NCBI GenBank assembly: GCA_944323825.1
Contig: CALUTY010000011.1
Location: 51,705-115,704 of the forward strand
From: an uncultured Bacteroidales bacterium
Lineage (GTDB): Bacteria > Bacteroidota > Bacteroidia > Bacteroidales > UBA932
Length of the DNA: 64,000 nucleotides
Reading direction: 5' to 3'
A model generated the notes under the pieces. That model was not told the origin of the DNA. It saw nothing but the letters and a program-made list of their open reading frames with translations, and did not search any database. Below, one piece after another: positions 44,023 to 54,503 of the stretch (its first letter is position 1; the number at the start of each line of letters is the position of its first letter). The position numbers and the translations under genes are program-made.

Positions 44023-45366
44023 ATGGAAAGAGAACATTTCAAAAGCACATTCGGAGTGCTCGTTGCAATGGCAGGTTCGGCTATCGGGCTTGGCAACCTG
44101 TGGAGATTCCCCTACATGGTCGGAGTATACGGAGGAGCTGCCTTCATCTTCGTCTACATCATCCTTGTATTCCTCCTCTGTCTGCCGATACTGTTTTCAG
44201 AAGTCATAGTGGGCAGAAGAAGCCATACAAACGCATTCATCGCATTCGAAAGGCTTGCCCCTGGCAGTGCATGGAAATGGACCGGCATCCTTATGGTGGC
44301 CACTCCTATACTGGTGGTCTCATACTACAGCGTCATCGGAGGCTGGTCACTTGAATACCTGTTCAAGGCATGTACATTCAGCTTTACGCAAGGTGCCACA
44401 CGGGATGAACTCGGCACAATCTTCAACAGCTTCATCACATCTACATGGACACCGATAATCTGGCACACCGTCTTCCTGCTGCTCACGGCTGCCGTCATAC
44501 TCGGAGGCGTGAACAAGGGGATAGAAAAGTTCGGAAAGGTAATGATGCCGCTTCTGTTCCTGACTGTGATAGCCATAGCTGTCCGTTCCGTCACCCTGCC
44601 CGGTGCCGGAGAAGGTCTCGTATATCTTTTCAAGCCGGACTTTTCAAAAATCACTCCTGAAGTCTGTGCCGCAGCCCTCGGGCAGGGCTTCTTCTCCCTT
44701 TCGGTCGGATTCGGGATCATGCTCACCTATGGCTCATATACACGCAAGGAGGCCAATATCGCCCTCAATTCGACATGGACTGCAGTCGCTGACCTGATGT
44801 TCGCCCTGATAGCCAGCTGCGCGATAATGCCGGCAGTATTCGCATTCGGCCTGAATCCGCAGGAAGGCCCAGGGCTCGTATTCGAGACTTTGCCGTTCCT
44901 GTTTGCCAACATGCCGCTCGGAGGCTTCGTCGCCATACTTTTCTTCCTTGCCCTTCTCGTGGCCGCATTGACTTCTTCCGTATCCCTGTTCGAAGTCGGC
45001 GTCGCATGGCTCGTTGAAGAAAAGCATCTTTCGAGGAAGGCCTCCACATGGATTGTCTTTGCCGTAACATGGGCAATCGGAGTGCTCTGCTCCCTTTCGT
45101 TCGGCCGCCTTTCCGGCATCAGCATCTTCGGCAACTCCATCTTCAATTTCCTCGACAAGCTTTCCGCCAACTGGCTGATGCCTCTCGGAGCCCTTCTGAT
45201 AGTCATTTTCACCGGCTGGAAAATGAAGAAATCCGATGTCATTGACGAGTTCACCAACGGCGGTACACTCCGCGGCAACGCCCGTCTCTCCGGCTTCATA
45301 TATTTTCTCATCCGCTGGCTTGCCCCTGTTGCCATCCTCATCATCTTCCTCTCCAACCTGCTGTAA
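44023..45366 (+). CDS. Neurotransmitter:sodium symporter (NSS/SNF) family transporter
   Basis: Na+-coupled amino-acid importer of the LeuT fold. 447 residues with about 11 membrane segments. GVLVAMAGSAIGLGNLWRFPYMVGVYGGAAFIF is the family signature over TM1 (Na1/Na2 and substrate site) and TM2; TM6 region SLSVGFGIMLTYGSYT. Bacterial members carry leucine, tryptophan or tyrosine; no substrate can be read here. Same strand as folA, 77 nt downstream, but a promoter was not located. Confidence 0.9.
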   Translation: MEREHFKSTFGVLVAMAGSAIGLGNLWRFPYMVGVYGGAAFIFVYIILVFLLCLPILFSEVIVGRRSHTNAFIAFERLAPGSAWKWTGILMVATPILVVSYYSVIGGWSLEYLFKACTFSFTQGATRDELGTIFNSFITSTWTPIIWHTVFLLLTAAVILGGVNKGIEKFGKVMMPLLFLTVIAIAVRSVTLPGAGEGLVYLFKPDFSKITPEVCAAALGQGFFSLSVGFGIMLTYGSYTRKEANIALNSTWTAVADLMFALIASCAIMPAVFAFGLNPQEGPGLVFETLPFLFANMPLGGFVAILFFLALLVAALTSSVSLFEVGVAWLVEEKHLSRKASTWIVFAVTWAIGVLCSLSFGRLSGISIFGNSIFNFLDKLSANWLMPLGALLIVIFTGWKMKKSDVIDEFTNGGTLRGNARLSGFIYFLIRWLAPVAILIIFLSNLL

Positions 45367-45452
45367 CCTATAATTTCATATTATGAACACAGAAATCACA
45401 CCGGAAAAAAGCAGCAACAAAGACATGATAATTCACATATATTGATAACATT

Positions 45453-47474
45453 ATGAAAATGAGAAATTTCGTGGCAATGGCGGCGGTAGCGGCCGTTTTT
45501 ACGGGGACAATGGCTTGGGCAGGCACGGCTTCGGCAAAAAGTTTCAATGTCAGTTCCCCGGACGGGAAAATCAATGTGACGGTAAATGCGGATACGCAGG
45601 TGACATGGTCGCTGGCCCATGACAGGACACAGCTGCTCACAGAGTCGCCGATATCAATGACCCTCACGGACGGCACGGCATACGGGAAGGGTTCGCGGCT
45701 TGTCAAGGCTGTCAAAGGCAGCAATGACACTTTGGAAGACGCACTGTTCTACAAAAAGGACAAGGTGGAGGACAAGTACAATTCATTGACGCTGAAATAT
45801 AAGGAATTCGACCTGATTTTCAGGGTCTATGACGACGGGGCGGCATACCGTTTCATATCCAAGTCGAAGAAGCCTTTCGAAGTGAAGTCGGAAGAGGCCA
45901 CATTTTCATTTCCGGAAGACTGGAAGGCATACATTCCTTATGTGAGGGACTTCAGCGATGACTTTGAAAGCCAGTTCTGGAACTCTTTTGAAAACACCTA
46001 TATACATCAGGAAATCAGCAAGTGGGACAGCCGCAGGCTCGCATTCCTGCCTCTTGTAGTGGAAGCACCCGACGGGAAGAAAATCTGCATAACTGAAGCG
46101 GATCTGATTAACTATCCGGGAATGTACCTTTACAACGGCAATGGGAGCAAATCTTTGAAAGGTGTATTCGCAGGTTATCCGGATGAGGTGAAGCAGGGCG
46201 GACACAACATGCTTGAAGGAGTGGTGATGAGCCGCAAGGACTATATAGCGAAATACGACAGCGGAACATCTTTCCCTTGGAGGGCAGTGATTGTGTCGAC
46301 AGAAGACAAGGAACTAACCGACAGCGACATGGTGTGGCGGCTGGCAACCCCTGCCGACCCTGAAGCAGACTTCAGCTGGGTGAAGCCCGGGAAAGTCGCA
46401 TGGGAATGGTGGAACGACTGGAATCTGCGCGGGGTGGACTTCAAGACTGGAGTCAACAACGAAACTTACAGACATTACATAGATTTCGCGGCAGAGCACG
46501 GGATAGAATATGTCATCCTTGACGAAGGATGGGCTGTGAACAGGAAAGCCGATCTGATGCAGGTGGTGCCGGAAATAGACCTGAAAGGGCTCGCGGACTA
46601 CGCTGCAGGGAAAAATGTGGGACTTATTCTCTGGGCTGGCTATCTTGCCTTCGACAGGGACATGGAGGAAGTGTGCCGCCATTACTCCGAAATGGGAATA
46701 AAAGGCTTCAAGATAGACTTCATGGACAGGGACGACCAGCCTATGGTGGACTTCCACAGGAGGGCGGCAGAAACAGCTGCAAGATACGGGCTTATGGTGG
46801 ATTTCCACGGCACATACAAGCCGACCGGACTCCACAGGACATATCCGAATGTCATCAATTATGAAGGCGTGCACGGACTTGAACAGATGAAATGGGCCGG
46901 ACCTGAAGTCGATCAGGTGACATACGATGTGACAATACCTTTCATACGCATGGTAGCAGGACCTTTCGACTACACCCAGGGAGCAATGAGAAATGCTTCC
47001 AGAAACAACTACAGGCCAGTCAATTCAGAGCCTATGAGCCAGGGGACACGCTGCAGGCAGCTTGCCGAATATGTAGTCTTCGAATCGCCTCTGAACATGC
47101 TCTGCGACTCCCCTTCCAACTACAGGGACGAGCCGGAATGCACAGATTTCATCTCAGGGATACCTACTGTCTGGGATGAAACGGTCGCCCTTGACGGCAA
47201 GATTGCAGAATATGTGGCCATGGCACGCCGCAGCGGCTCCGGATGGTATGTAGGAGCAATGACTGACTGGACAGAAAGGGACATGACCATAGACCTGTCA
47301 TTTCTCGGCGAAGGGGACTTCGTCATGGAAATCTTCACCGACGGGGTGAATGCCGACAAGGCCGCCAGCGACTGGCGCAAGGAAGTCAGGCCGGTCCCGG
47401 CCTCACGCAAGATCACGGTGCATCTTGCACCAGGCGGAGGCTTCGCAGCAAAGATCGCTCCTGCCTCCCATTAA
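45453..47474 (+). CDS. Glycoside hydrolase family 97 (alpha-glucosidase/alpha-galactosidase)
   Basis: Cleaves alpha-linked sugars in the periplasm. 673 residues; signal peptide 1-28 (MAAVAAVFTGTMAWAGTASAKS), N-terminal beta-super-sandwich (30-~290), (beta/alpha)8 barrel with VAWEWWNDW, EYVILDEGWAV, GFKIDFMDRDDQPMVDF, FHGTYKPTGLHRTYPNVINYEGVHGLE, and a C-terminal beta sandwich. In the family, Asp in the KIDFMD position is the nucleophile of retaining alpha-galactosidases (inverting SusB-like members use Glu elsewhere), so I favour an alpha-galactosidase, moderately. No SusCD genes accompany it. Ends 2 nt before the converging mutS stop. Confidence 0.93.
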   Translation: MKMRNFVAMAAVAAVFTGTMAWAGTASAKSFNVSSPDGKINVTVNADTQVTWSLAHDRTQLLTESPISMTLTDGTAYGKGSRLVKAVKGSNDTLEDALFYKKDKVEDKYNSLTLKYKEFDLIFRVYDDGAAYRFISKSKKPFEVKSEEATFSFPEDWKAYIPYVRDFSDDFESQFWNSFENTYIHQEISKWDSRRLAFLPLVVEAPDGKKICITEADLINYPGMYLYNGNGSKSLKGVFAGYPDEVKQGGHNMLEGVVMSRKDYIAKYDSGTSFPWRAVIVSTEDKELTDSDMVWRLATPADPEADFSWVKPGKVAWEWWNDWNLRGVDFKTGVNNETYRHYIDFAAEHGIEYVILDEGWAVNRKADLMQVVPEIDLKGLADYAAGKNVGLILWAGYLAFDRDMEEVCRHYSEMGIKGFKIDFMDRDDQPMVDFHRRAAETAARYGLMVDFHGTYKPTGLHRTYPNVINYEGVHGLEQMKWAGPEVDQVTYDVTIPFIRMVAGPFDYTQGAMRNASRNNYRPVNSEPMSQGTRCRQLAEYVVFESPLNMLCDSPSNYRDEPECTDFISGIPTVWDETVALDGKIAEYVAMARRSGSGWYVGAMTDWTERDMTIDLSFLGEGDFVMEIFTDGVNADKAASDWRKEVRPVPASRKITVHLAPGGGFAAKIAPASH

Positions 47475-47476
47475 AG

Positions 47477-50146
47477 TCAGATTCCCATCTTGGCCTTCAT
47501 GTCACGAAGCAGGTCAAACGCCTGCAAAGGAGTCATATTGTTGAGATCGGCAGCATTGAGGTCATCCCGCAGGGACATCAGGAGAGGGTCTTCCAGCTGG
47601 AAGAACGAGAGCTGGAGGGAGCCGTCGCTTTCTATGCGGCCCTCCTTTACATTATGCGCACGGACTTTCTTCGGCGGACGGGCAGGCATTCCTGAAGAAG
47701 GAAGCCCGTCTGCTGAAGCATCCTGCCTTTCCTGGCTTTCAAGGGCGGCAAGAGTCCTTTCAGCGGACTCTATCACCTGCCGTGGCATTCCGGCAAGCCT
47801 TGCCACATGGATACCGAAGCTGTGGGCCACGCCTCCTTCCCTGAGCTTGCGCAGGAAAATCACATTTTTCCCCACTTCCTTTACGGCAATGTGGAAATTT
47901 TTCACCCTCGGATAGATGTTTTCGAGGTCATTCAGCTCGTGGTAGTGAGTAGCGAAAAGTGTCTTGGCCCCCTGGCCGTATTCATGGATATATTCCACGA
48001 TTGCCCGGGCTATCGACATTCCGTCGTATGTGGAAGTTCCGCGCCCTATCTCATCCAGAAGGACGAGGGAACGGGAAGAAATGTTGTGGAGGATCATCGA
48101 AGTCTCCAGCATTTCCACCATGAATGTGGATTCCCCCCGGGAAATGTTGTCAGAAGCCCCGACCCTCGTGAAAAGCTTGTCGCAATAGCCTATTTCAGCC
48201 GAATCGGCAGGCACGAACGAACCTGTCTGCGCCAGAAGCACAATCAGGGCAGTCTGACGGAGCAGGGCGGACTTTCCGGCCATGTTCGGACCGGTAAGGA
48301 TGATTATCTGCTGTTTCCTGTTGTCAAGGAACACATCATTCGGGACAAATTCCTCACCCGCAGGCATCAGGGTTTCGATGACAGGGTGGCGCCCGGCCTT
48401 TATGTCTATGGCATAGCCGTCATTCATCTTCGGGCGGCAATACATGTTGGAAACAGCCAGTTCGGCAAACCCGGCCAGCACATCAAGGCGGGCAAGGATG
48501 CGGCAATTGCCCTGGATTCTGGCTATATTGTTCTGTATCTTGGCGACAAGCTCGGCATAAAGACGGGATTCAAGCATATATATCTTCTCCTCCGCCCCGA
48601 GTATCTTTTCCTCGTATTCCTTCAGTTCGGCCGTGATATATCTCTCTGCATTGACAAGGGTCTGTTTCCTTATCCAGTCCTCAGGCACCTTGTCCTTGTG
48701 CGCATTACGCACTTCGAGATAATAGCCGAAGACGGAATTGTAGTTGATTTTCAAGGAAGTGATGCCCGTACGTTCCATTTCCCTCTGCTGGATGTCCAGC
48801 AGTATGTTCTTGCTGTTATGTGCAAGATTCCTCAGGGAATCAAGCTCTTCGTTGAATCCGGAGGCAATCACATCTCCTTTTCCTATCGCAGCGGCAGGAT
48901 CGGGATTCATTGTCCTGGTCAGGTCATCAAGCAGTTCGGAGCATCCGTCAAGGGAAGACATCATCCTGTCCAGCGGAGCCACTCCCCTGCCTGAACACAG
49001 GGCGGATATCGGGGCGGTCTGTTCAAGGCCACGCTTCAGCTGCATCACCTCTCGCGGAGCGATTTTCCCGGCGGCAGCCCTTGAGATTATCCTTTCCAAA
49101 TCACCCAGATTCCCGATATATTCCTGAAGCCGGGCAAGGTCTTCTCCGTTTCCTGTGAAATATTCCACAACATCATAGCGGGAGTTCAGTTCGTCAAGGT
49201 CCATCACCGGCATGGCAAGCCATGTCCGGAGCAGTCTTGCCCCCATAGGTGAAGAACATTTGTCTATAACCGAAACAAGAGAAACTCCCTCTCCGCCGGC
49301 AGCGGAAGAAAACACCTCCAGATTGCGGAAAGTGAACTTGTCCATCCATACGAATTTCGCTTCGTCTATACGGGATATTGAACAGATGTTCTTCAATCCG
49401 GAATGCTGGGTCTGCTCCAGATAAATGAGCAATGCGCCGGCCGATGTCACACCGAGCGGGAAATTGTCTATGGCAAACCCTTTCAGGGAATCGACGCACA
49501 GCTGTTTTTTCAGCTTTTCAACGGATGACTCATACACGAAGGCCCATTCGTCAAGAGTGGAAACATAATAACCTTCCCCAAAACGCTCCTTCACGCCCTT
49601 GGCATAGCTCCTCGGCACAAGAAGTTCCTTAGGCGCAAAGGAAGCCAGCAGGGTGCCTATATAGTCAAGGGAGCCTTCCGCCACCTGGAATGTACCTGTG
49701 GAAACATCCAGGAAAGCAGCCCCACAGCGGTCCTTGTCAAAAGAAAGCCCGGCGAGATAGTTATGCTCCTTCTGTTCAAGAAGCTGTTCGCTGAAGGCGA
49801 TTCCCGGGGTGACAAGTTCTGTCACTCCTCTCTTGACTATCTTCTTGGTCAGTTTCGGATCCTCCAGCTGGTCGCACACGGCCACCTTGTACCCGGCACG
49901 GACAAGCCTTGGAAGATATATGTCAAGCGAATGGTGCGGAAAACCGGCAAGAGGCACCGAAGAAGCCGAACCGTTCGCCCTTTTGGTGAGCACTATCCCG
50001 AGCACCTTGCTTGTAATGAGGGCGTCATCGGCAAATGTCTCATAAAAGTCCCCGACCCTGAAAAGGAGCACTGCCTCCGGATGTTCTGCCTTGACCTTGA
50101 AATATTGTTTCATCAGCGGGGTTTCCGCTATCTTTTCTTGCTTCAT
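47477..50146 (-). CDS. mutS: DNA mismatch repair protein MutS
   Basis: Recognises mismatches and recruits MutL. 889 residues, all domains: mismatch-recognition motif GDFYETFADDA (Phe-x-Glu), connector, lever and clamp (about 290-580), ATPase with Walker A TGPNMAGKSALLRQ, Walker B LLDEIGRGTSTYDG, and ATHYHEL. N-terminal MKQEKIAETPLMKQYF fixes the ATG. The C-terminal tail is ~90 residues after the ATPase as usual. Its divergent upstream region is shared with a glycosyltransferase gene. Confidence 0.98.
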   Translation of the reverse strand: MKQEKIAETPLMKQYFKVKAEHPEAVLLFRVGDFYETFADDALITSKVLGIVLTKRANGSASSVPLAGFPHHSLDIYLPRLVRAGYKVAVCDQLEDPKLTKKIVKRGVTELVTPGIAFSEQLLEQKEHNYLAGLSFDKDRCGAAFLDVSTGTFQVAEGSLDYIGTLLASFAPKELLVPRSYAKGVKERFGEGYYVSTLDEWAFVYESSVEKLKKQLCVDSLKGFAIDNFPLGVTSAGALLIYLEQTQHSGLKNICSISRIDEAKFVWMDKFTFRNLEVFSSAAGGEGVSLVSVIDKCSSPMGARLLRTWLAMPVMDLDELNSRYDVVEYFTGNGEDLARLQEYIGNLGDLERIISRAAAGKIAPREVMQLKRGLEQTAPISALCSGRGVAPLDRMMSSLDGCSELLDDLTRTMNPDPAAAIGKGDVIASGFNEELDSLRNLAHNSKNILLDIQQREMERTGITSLKINYNSVFGYYLEVRNAHKDKVPEDWIRKQTLVNAERYITAELKEYEEKILGAEEKIYMLESRLYAELVAKIQNNIARIQGNCRILARLDVLAGFAELAVSNMYCRPKMNDGYAIDIKAGRHPVIETLMPAGEEFVPNDVFLDNRKQQIIILTGPNMAGKSALLRQTALIVLLAQTGSFVPADSAEIGYCDKLFTRVGASDNISRGESTFMVEMLETSMILHNISSRSLVLLDEIGRGTSTYDGMSIARAIVEYIHEYGQGAKTLFATHYHELNDLENIYPRVKNFHIAVKEVGKNVIFLRKLREGGVAHSFGIHVARLAGMPRQVIESAERTLAALESQERQDASADGLPSSGMPARPPKKVRAHNVKEGRIESDGSLQLSFFQLEDPLLMSLRDDLNAADLNNMTPLQAFDLLRDMKAKMGI

Positions 50147-50357
50147 ATAGATAATACAATTAACGTCTGCCGGTCAGCGACCATTTCCATTTCCGAATGT
50201 CTTCCGGACATTTTTATAATCCGATCTCTCCCTATCTGGAATGATCTCTTTCCTATCCGGAATGATTGATACAGGATTTATCCTGCGGCACTTTCCGGGA
50301 CTGGCAAATTTACAACTTATTCGGCAAGTGCAGGACCTTCCCTGCAAAATTTTTCCC

Positions 50358-50365
50358 TATCTTTG
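50358..50365 (+). promoter_or_regulatory. -7 promoter box of the glycosyltransferase gene
   Basis: TATCTTTG, exact match. It places transcription at about 50371, downstream of the first ATG of the open frame (50241), and so supports ATG 50412. Confidence 0.6.
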
Positions 50366-50411
50366 TACCTCATGCGGAACCGGAAAGACGGGCTGGAAAC
50401 ATGATATTTTT

Positions 50412-51743
50412 ATGAAACGGGCACTTGTCATCACATATTATTGGCCCCCCGCCGGCGGATCCGGCGTCCAGAGGTGGGTGAAATTCGCCAAATATCTGCC
50501 TGAGAACGGATGGCAGCCGGTAATCTATACCCCGGAAAATCCGGACCTTGCACTGAAAGACAGAACCCTCGAAGAAGAAATCCCCGAATGTGCGGAAATC
50601 ATCAGACGGCCCATTTTCGAGCCTTACGGCATATACCGGAAAATCTTCGGGAAAGGCCAGGCCGGACAGGGGGAGGTGAATCCCATCAACGGCCAGGAAA
50701 AAAGCCTGAAGCAGAAGATTTCAATGTTTATCAGGGGCAACCTGTTCATCCCCGACCCGAGATGCCTCTGGGTGCGTCCGTCCGTAAGATTTCTCAAGAA
50801 ATATCTGCGCGAACATCCGGTGGACATCATCGTGAGCACCGGACCGCCCCATTCCATGCATCTGATTGCCAGGAAGCTTGCCCGTGCGACCGGCCTTCCG
50901 TGGATAGCCGACTTCCGTGACCCGTGGACAAAGATGTTCTATTTCAAGCATCTGCAGCTCAGTTCATGGGCGGAACGGAAGCACCTGGACCTCGAAAAGA
51001 AGGTCCTTGACGACGCATCTGTCATTGTCGCAGTTTCGCCTCTCGTGCAAGAGGATTTCCAGGGCATGACAGGCACTCCGGTGGAGCTCATCACCAACGG
51101 ATTTGACGAATCCGACTTCGAGCAGGTGGTGGAGTCCGACGGCTATTTCAACATCGTGCATACCGGACTCTTCGCCTCGGACGGCAACCCCGATGTGCTG
51201 TGGAAAGTGCTTTCGGAAAAATGCTCCTCTGATGCAGAGTTCAGTAAAATGCTCAGAATCCGACTTGCGGGAAAGACAGACCGGGAAATAACCGGTTCCA
51301 TCGTATCCTCCGGCCTCGATGAAAATCTCCATGACCTCGGCTACCAGACACATCAGGTGGCAGTGCGGGAACAGAAAGGAGCCTCCCTGCTCATTCTTCC
51401 GCTCAGGAAAGAGCCGGAATACAGGGCAGTGCTTCCAGGGAAGCTCTTCGAATACCTTGCCTCAGGCCGTCCGATACTCGGCATAGGCCAGACGGACGGA
51501 GCAATGGCAAGAATCATAAATGAAACAGGGGCAGGAGCCGTCTTCGCCTGGGATGACGAAGCCGGAATCGCCGGATATATAGACAGATGCTGGAAAGATT
51601 TCAACAACGGCACACTTGAATCCAATACGGACAATATCGGACAATATTCCCGCCGTGCCCTCGCAAGGCGCATGGCCGGACTGATGGAGACCCTCTCAAC
51701 AGAAAAATTTGCCCGTTCAGGGCCAGACAAAAAACAATATTGA
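50412..51743 (+). CDS. Glycosyltransferase, GT4-like
   Basis: GT-B fold transferase for cell-surface polysaccharide or glycan. 443 residues. N-terminal MKRALVITYYWPPAGGSGVQR is the typical acceptor-side start of family-4 enzymes; IIVSTGPPHSMHLIARKLAR and IADFRDPWTK follow; C-terminal donor side has FNIVHTGLFASDGNP, LLILPLRKEPEYRAVLPGKLFEYLASGRPI (the E of LFEYL is the GT4 donor-binding Glu). ATG 50412 is chosen over 50241 because homology and promoter agree. 5 nt upstream of the YfhO gene. Confidence 0.9.
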   Translation: MKRALVITYYWPPAGGSGVQRWVKFAKYLPENGWQPVIYTPENPDLALKDRTLEEEIPECAEIIRRPIFEPYGIYRKIFGKGQAGQGEVNPINGQEKSLKQKISMFIRGNLFIPDPRCLWVRPSVRFLKKYLREHPVDIIVSTGPPHSMHLIARKLARATGLPWIADFRDPWTKMFYFKHLQLSSWAERKHLDLEKKVLDDASVIVAVSPLVQEDFQGMTGTPVELITNGFDESDFEQVVESDGYFNIVHTGLFASDGNPDVLWKVLSEKCSSDAEFSKMLRIRLAGKTDREITGSIVSSGLDENLHDLGYQTHQVAVREQKGASLLILPLRKEPEYRAVLPGKLFEYLASGRPILGIGQTDGAMARIINETGAGAVFAWDDEAGIAGYIDRCWKDFNNGTLESNTDNIGQYSRRALARRMAGLMETLSTEKFARSGPDKKQY

Positions 51744-51748
51744 AACAA

Positions 51749-54388
51749 ATGGACAGAAAGAAGATCGTCAGCAGCATTCTCGGCTTTGCAGGAGCCGTCA
51801 TCCTTTTTCTCATCATATCATACGCCTTCGTGCCACAGGTGCTCAGCGGAAAGATAGTGAACCAGTCCGACATTTCAGGGTGGCACGGGATGGCTCATGA
51901 GGCACTTGAATACAACCATGCACATCCGGACGACAAGACCGCCTGGACCAATTCCATGTTCGGCGGAATGCCGACGGTCACATTGTATGATGACTTCGAC
52001 GGGGACTGGACCGACCCCATATACGACTTCCTGCTCAGCGGTGCAAGGCCTGCCTCATACATTTTCGTGGCACTCCTGGGCGGCTTCCTGCTGATGCTTT
52101 CACTCGGCGTGAACAAGTGGCTTGCCATCGCCGGAGCCATTGCAATAGCATTCTGCTCCTACAACATGCAGATAATACAGGTGGGACACAACACCAAGAT
52201 GCAGGCCATAGCCTTCATGCCGTGGGTGCTTGCCGGAATGATCTTCACATACAGGAGCGCAATGAAAGGGACTTCCCTGATGTCATGGCTGCCGCAAACC
52301 GTTTTAGGGGCAACATTGTTTGCATTTGCCCTCAGCTTCCAGATAAAGGCCAACCATCCGCAGATAACATATTATCTCGCCATCATCATCTTCATATATG
52401 CCATTGTCTGGCTCGTCTGGCTTTTCATCCGCAAGGAACATCGCAGATGCCTTGGCCGTTTCTTCACCGCCTCCGCCCTGCTCCTTGTCATCGGCAGCAT
52501 CGGAATAGCCACCAACCTCAACAAGCTCATCCCTACAATGAGCTACACCAAATACACCATGCGAGGAGGCTCCGAACTCACGCCGCAGCATGAACTTGAA
52601 AGCAACAAGGGCCTTGACCTCGACTATGCCACCGCATGGTCCTACGGCATAGAGGAAACGCCCAACCTTTTGATACCGAACTTTAACGGAGGCTCTTCCT
52701 CGGGAGCTATCAACTTCAAGGACTCCGAAACCGAGCAGCTTCTTCGTGAAGCCGGCCAGCCCAATCTGAAGCAGGTCATGAAAAGCCTTCCGCTTTACTG
52801 GGGTCCGCAGCCGTTCACTGCAGGCCCGATGTATATGGGAGCCATCACCGTATTCCTGTTCATCCTCGGACTCTGCCTCTACGACCGGAAAGAGAAATGG
52901 TGGCTTCTCATAGCCACAGTCATAGCCATTTTCCTCGCCTGGGGAAGCCATTTCATGTGGTTCACCAAGCTGTGGTTTGAATATGCCCCGCTCTACAACA
53001 AGTTCAGGACCGTGTCAATGGCCCTGGTCATCCTGCAGGTGACCCTGCCGATTCTTGGCTTCGTCGTGCTTGACAGGATTCTCCGCGGCAGCTATGAAAA
53101 GAAGAAGATGGAAAGGGGACTCCTGACCGCCATCATTATCACCGGCGGCTTCTGCCTGCTGTTCTGGGCGTTCCCGGGCCTTGCCGGAACCTTCTCAGGC
53201 TCTGCAGATTCCGGACTGCCGGAAGTACTGGCCGATTCATTGGCGGCAGACAGGAGGACAATGCTCTCCAAAGACGCAGGGAGAAGCTTTCTGCTGATAC
53301 TTGCGGCCGCTGCCCTGATATGGTGGTATATGAGAAATGCCGCAAAGTCAGCATCTGCCGTCAATGTGCCTGCAAGCAGTAAAAAATGGTATAACACTGC
53401 CGCATTTGTCGGCCTTGCAATGGCTGTCTTCATCATCATAGACCTTTTCCCTGTCGGCAAACGGTACCTCAACAAAGACCATTTCGTGACCAGACGCGAC
53501 TTCTCAAGCCAGTTCGCCCAGCGCCCCGTGGACAAGGTCATCCTTGAAGACCCTGCCCTCGATTACCGTGTGCTCGACATCAGTGTCAACACCTTCAACG
53601 ACTCGCATCCCAGCTACTGGCACAAGTCCATCGGCGGCTACAGCCCTGCCAAGCTCCAGAGATACCAGGACCTCATAGAGAAATATCTCACCAGTGAGAT
53701 CAACAGCCTCATCCGCACCGTCAATTCTTCCGCCACCATCCAGGACATTGAAGCTGCCCTCCCTTCAATCCCAGTCACCTCCATGCTGAACGGGAAATAC
53801 ATCATAATCGGAGGCGAATACCCTCCTGTGACGAACAACCAGACCCTCGGCAACTGCTGGTTCGTGGACTCTGCCGTTCCCGCAGCCTCTCCGGATGAGG
53901 AAATAGCCCTCCTCGGCAAGACCGACCTGCACTCCACTGCCGTCATCGGCAAGGATTTCTCCTGGGCCCGCGAAAGGCTCGATTCCCTCAGCACCCTCGT
54001 CCACAACGACCTCGCTCCTGCCGACTCCATCTGGATGACTTCCTACTCTCCGAAAGAGCTCAAATACCGGACCCGGACCCGCTCCGAACATGCCGTCATC
54101 TTCAGTGAAATCTACTACCCTGAAGGCTGGCACCTCACCATCGACGGCAAGCCCGCAGACCTCTTCCGTGCCGACTGGATTCTCCGCGGAGCCTTCATCC
54201 CCGCCGGCGATCACGAGATAGTCATGCGCTTCGAGCCCCAGTCCTACATCACCGGCGAAAGGCTCTCCCGCGCCTCCTCCATCACCCTCATCCTCCTGCT
54301 CCTCCTCTCCGCCGCTGGAGCTATCGCAGCAGCTTCTGCCCCAGCCGCACCAGGAGCCTCCACCACACGCACTAAACACCGTGACTGA
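51749..54388 (+). CDS. YfhO-like integral membrane protein (PF09586)
   Basis: Large multi-pass protein (879 residues, about 12-13 TM) of the YfhO/GT-C-like group; in Gram-positives YfhO glycosylates lipoteichoic acid. Bacteroidota versions sit next to glycosyltransferases. N-terminal TM (IVSSILGFAGAVILFLIIS), extracytoplasmic loop with NSMFGGMPTVTLYDDFDGDW, eight further TM to ~560, then a large soluble domain with YWHKSIGGYSPAKLQRYQDL and a last TM near 860. ATG 51749 replaces TTG 51740. Begins 5 nt after the glycosyltransferase stop. Likely flips or adds sugars in the envelope; inferred. Confidence 0.85.
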   Translation: MDRKKIVSSILGFAGAVILFLIISYAFVPQVLSGKIVNQSDISGWHGMAHEALEYNHAHPDDKTAWTNSMFGGMPTVTLYDDFDGDWTDPIYDFLLSGARPASYIFVALLGGFLLMLSLGVNKWLAIAGAIAIAFCSYNMQIIQVGHNTKMQAIAFMPWVLAGMIFTYRSAMKGTSLMSWLPQTVLGATLFAFALSFQIKANHPQITYYLAIIIFIYAIVWLVWLFIRKEHRRCLGRFFTASALLLVIGSIGIATNLNKLIPTMSYTKYTMRGGSELTPQHELESNKGLDLDYATAWSYGIEETPNLLIPNFNGGSSSGAINFKDSETEQLLREAGQPNLKQVMKSLPLYWGPQPFTAGPMYMGAITVFLFILGLCLYDRKEKWWLLIATVIAIFLAWGSHFMWFTKLWFEYAPLYNKFRTVSMALVILQVTLPILGFVVLDRILRGSYEKKKMERGLLTAIIITGGFCLLFWAFPGLAGTFSGSADSGLPEVLADSLAADRRTMLSKDAGRSFLLILAAAALIWWYMRNAAKSASAVNVPASSKKWYNTAAFVGLAMAVFIIIDLFPVGKRYLNKDHFVTRRDFSSQFAQRPVDKVILEDPALDYRVLDISVNTFNDSHPSYWHKSIGGYSPAKLQRYQDLIEKYLTSEINSLIRTVNSSATIQDIEAALPSIPVTSMLNGKYIIIGGEYPPVTNNQTLGNCWFVDSAVPAASPDEEIALLGKTDLHSTAVIGKDFSWARERLDSLSTLVHNDLAPADSIWMTSYSPKELKYRTRTRSEHAVIFSEIYYPEGWHLTIDGKPADLFRADWILRGAFIPAGDHEIVMRFEPQSYITGERLSRASSITLILLLLLSAAGAIAAASAPAAPGASTTRTKHRD

Positions 54389-54394
54389 CCCGCA

Positions 54395-54463
54395 ATTTTC
54401 GGCCAACTGCCACATCAAAATCCGGCCAACTGCCACATCAAATTTCAGCCAACTGCCACATCA
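54395..54463 (+). repeat. Three tandem copies of a 23-bp repeat
   Basis: Copies at 54395-54417, 54418-54440 and 54441-54463 share the core GCCAACTGCCACATCA; variation is only at the 5' end of each unit. They lie between the YfhO stop and an ATPase remnant. On the minus strand they read MWQLAE in one frame. Confidence 0.9.
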
Positions 54464-54503
54464 AAAACAGCAATTTATTTGATTTATAAAATTTTATGAT
54501 TAA

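Noticed and set aside
50228..50268. Imperfect direct repeat of CTATCTGGAATGATC upstream of the glycosyltransferase
   Set aside because: Only two diverged copies with no symmetry; too weak to call an operator or repeat.
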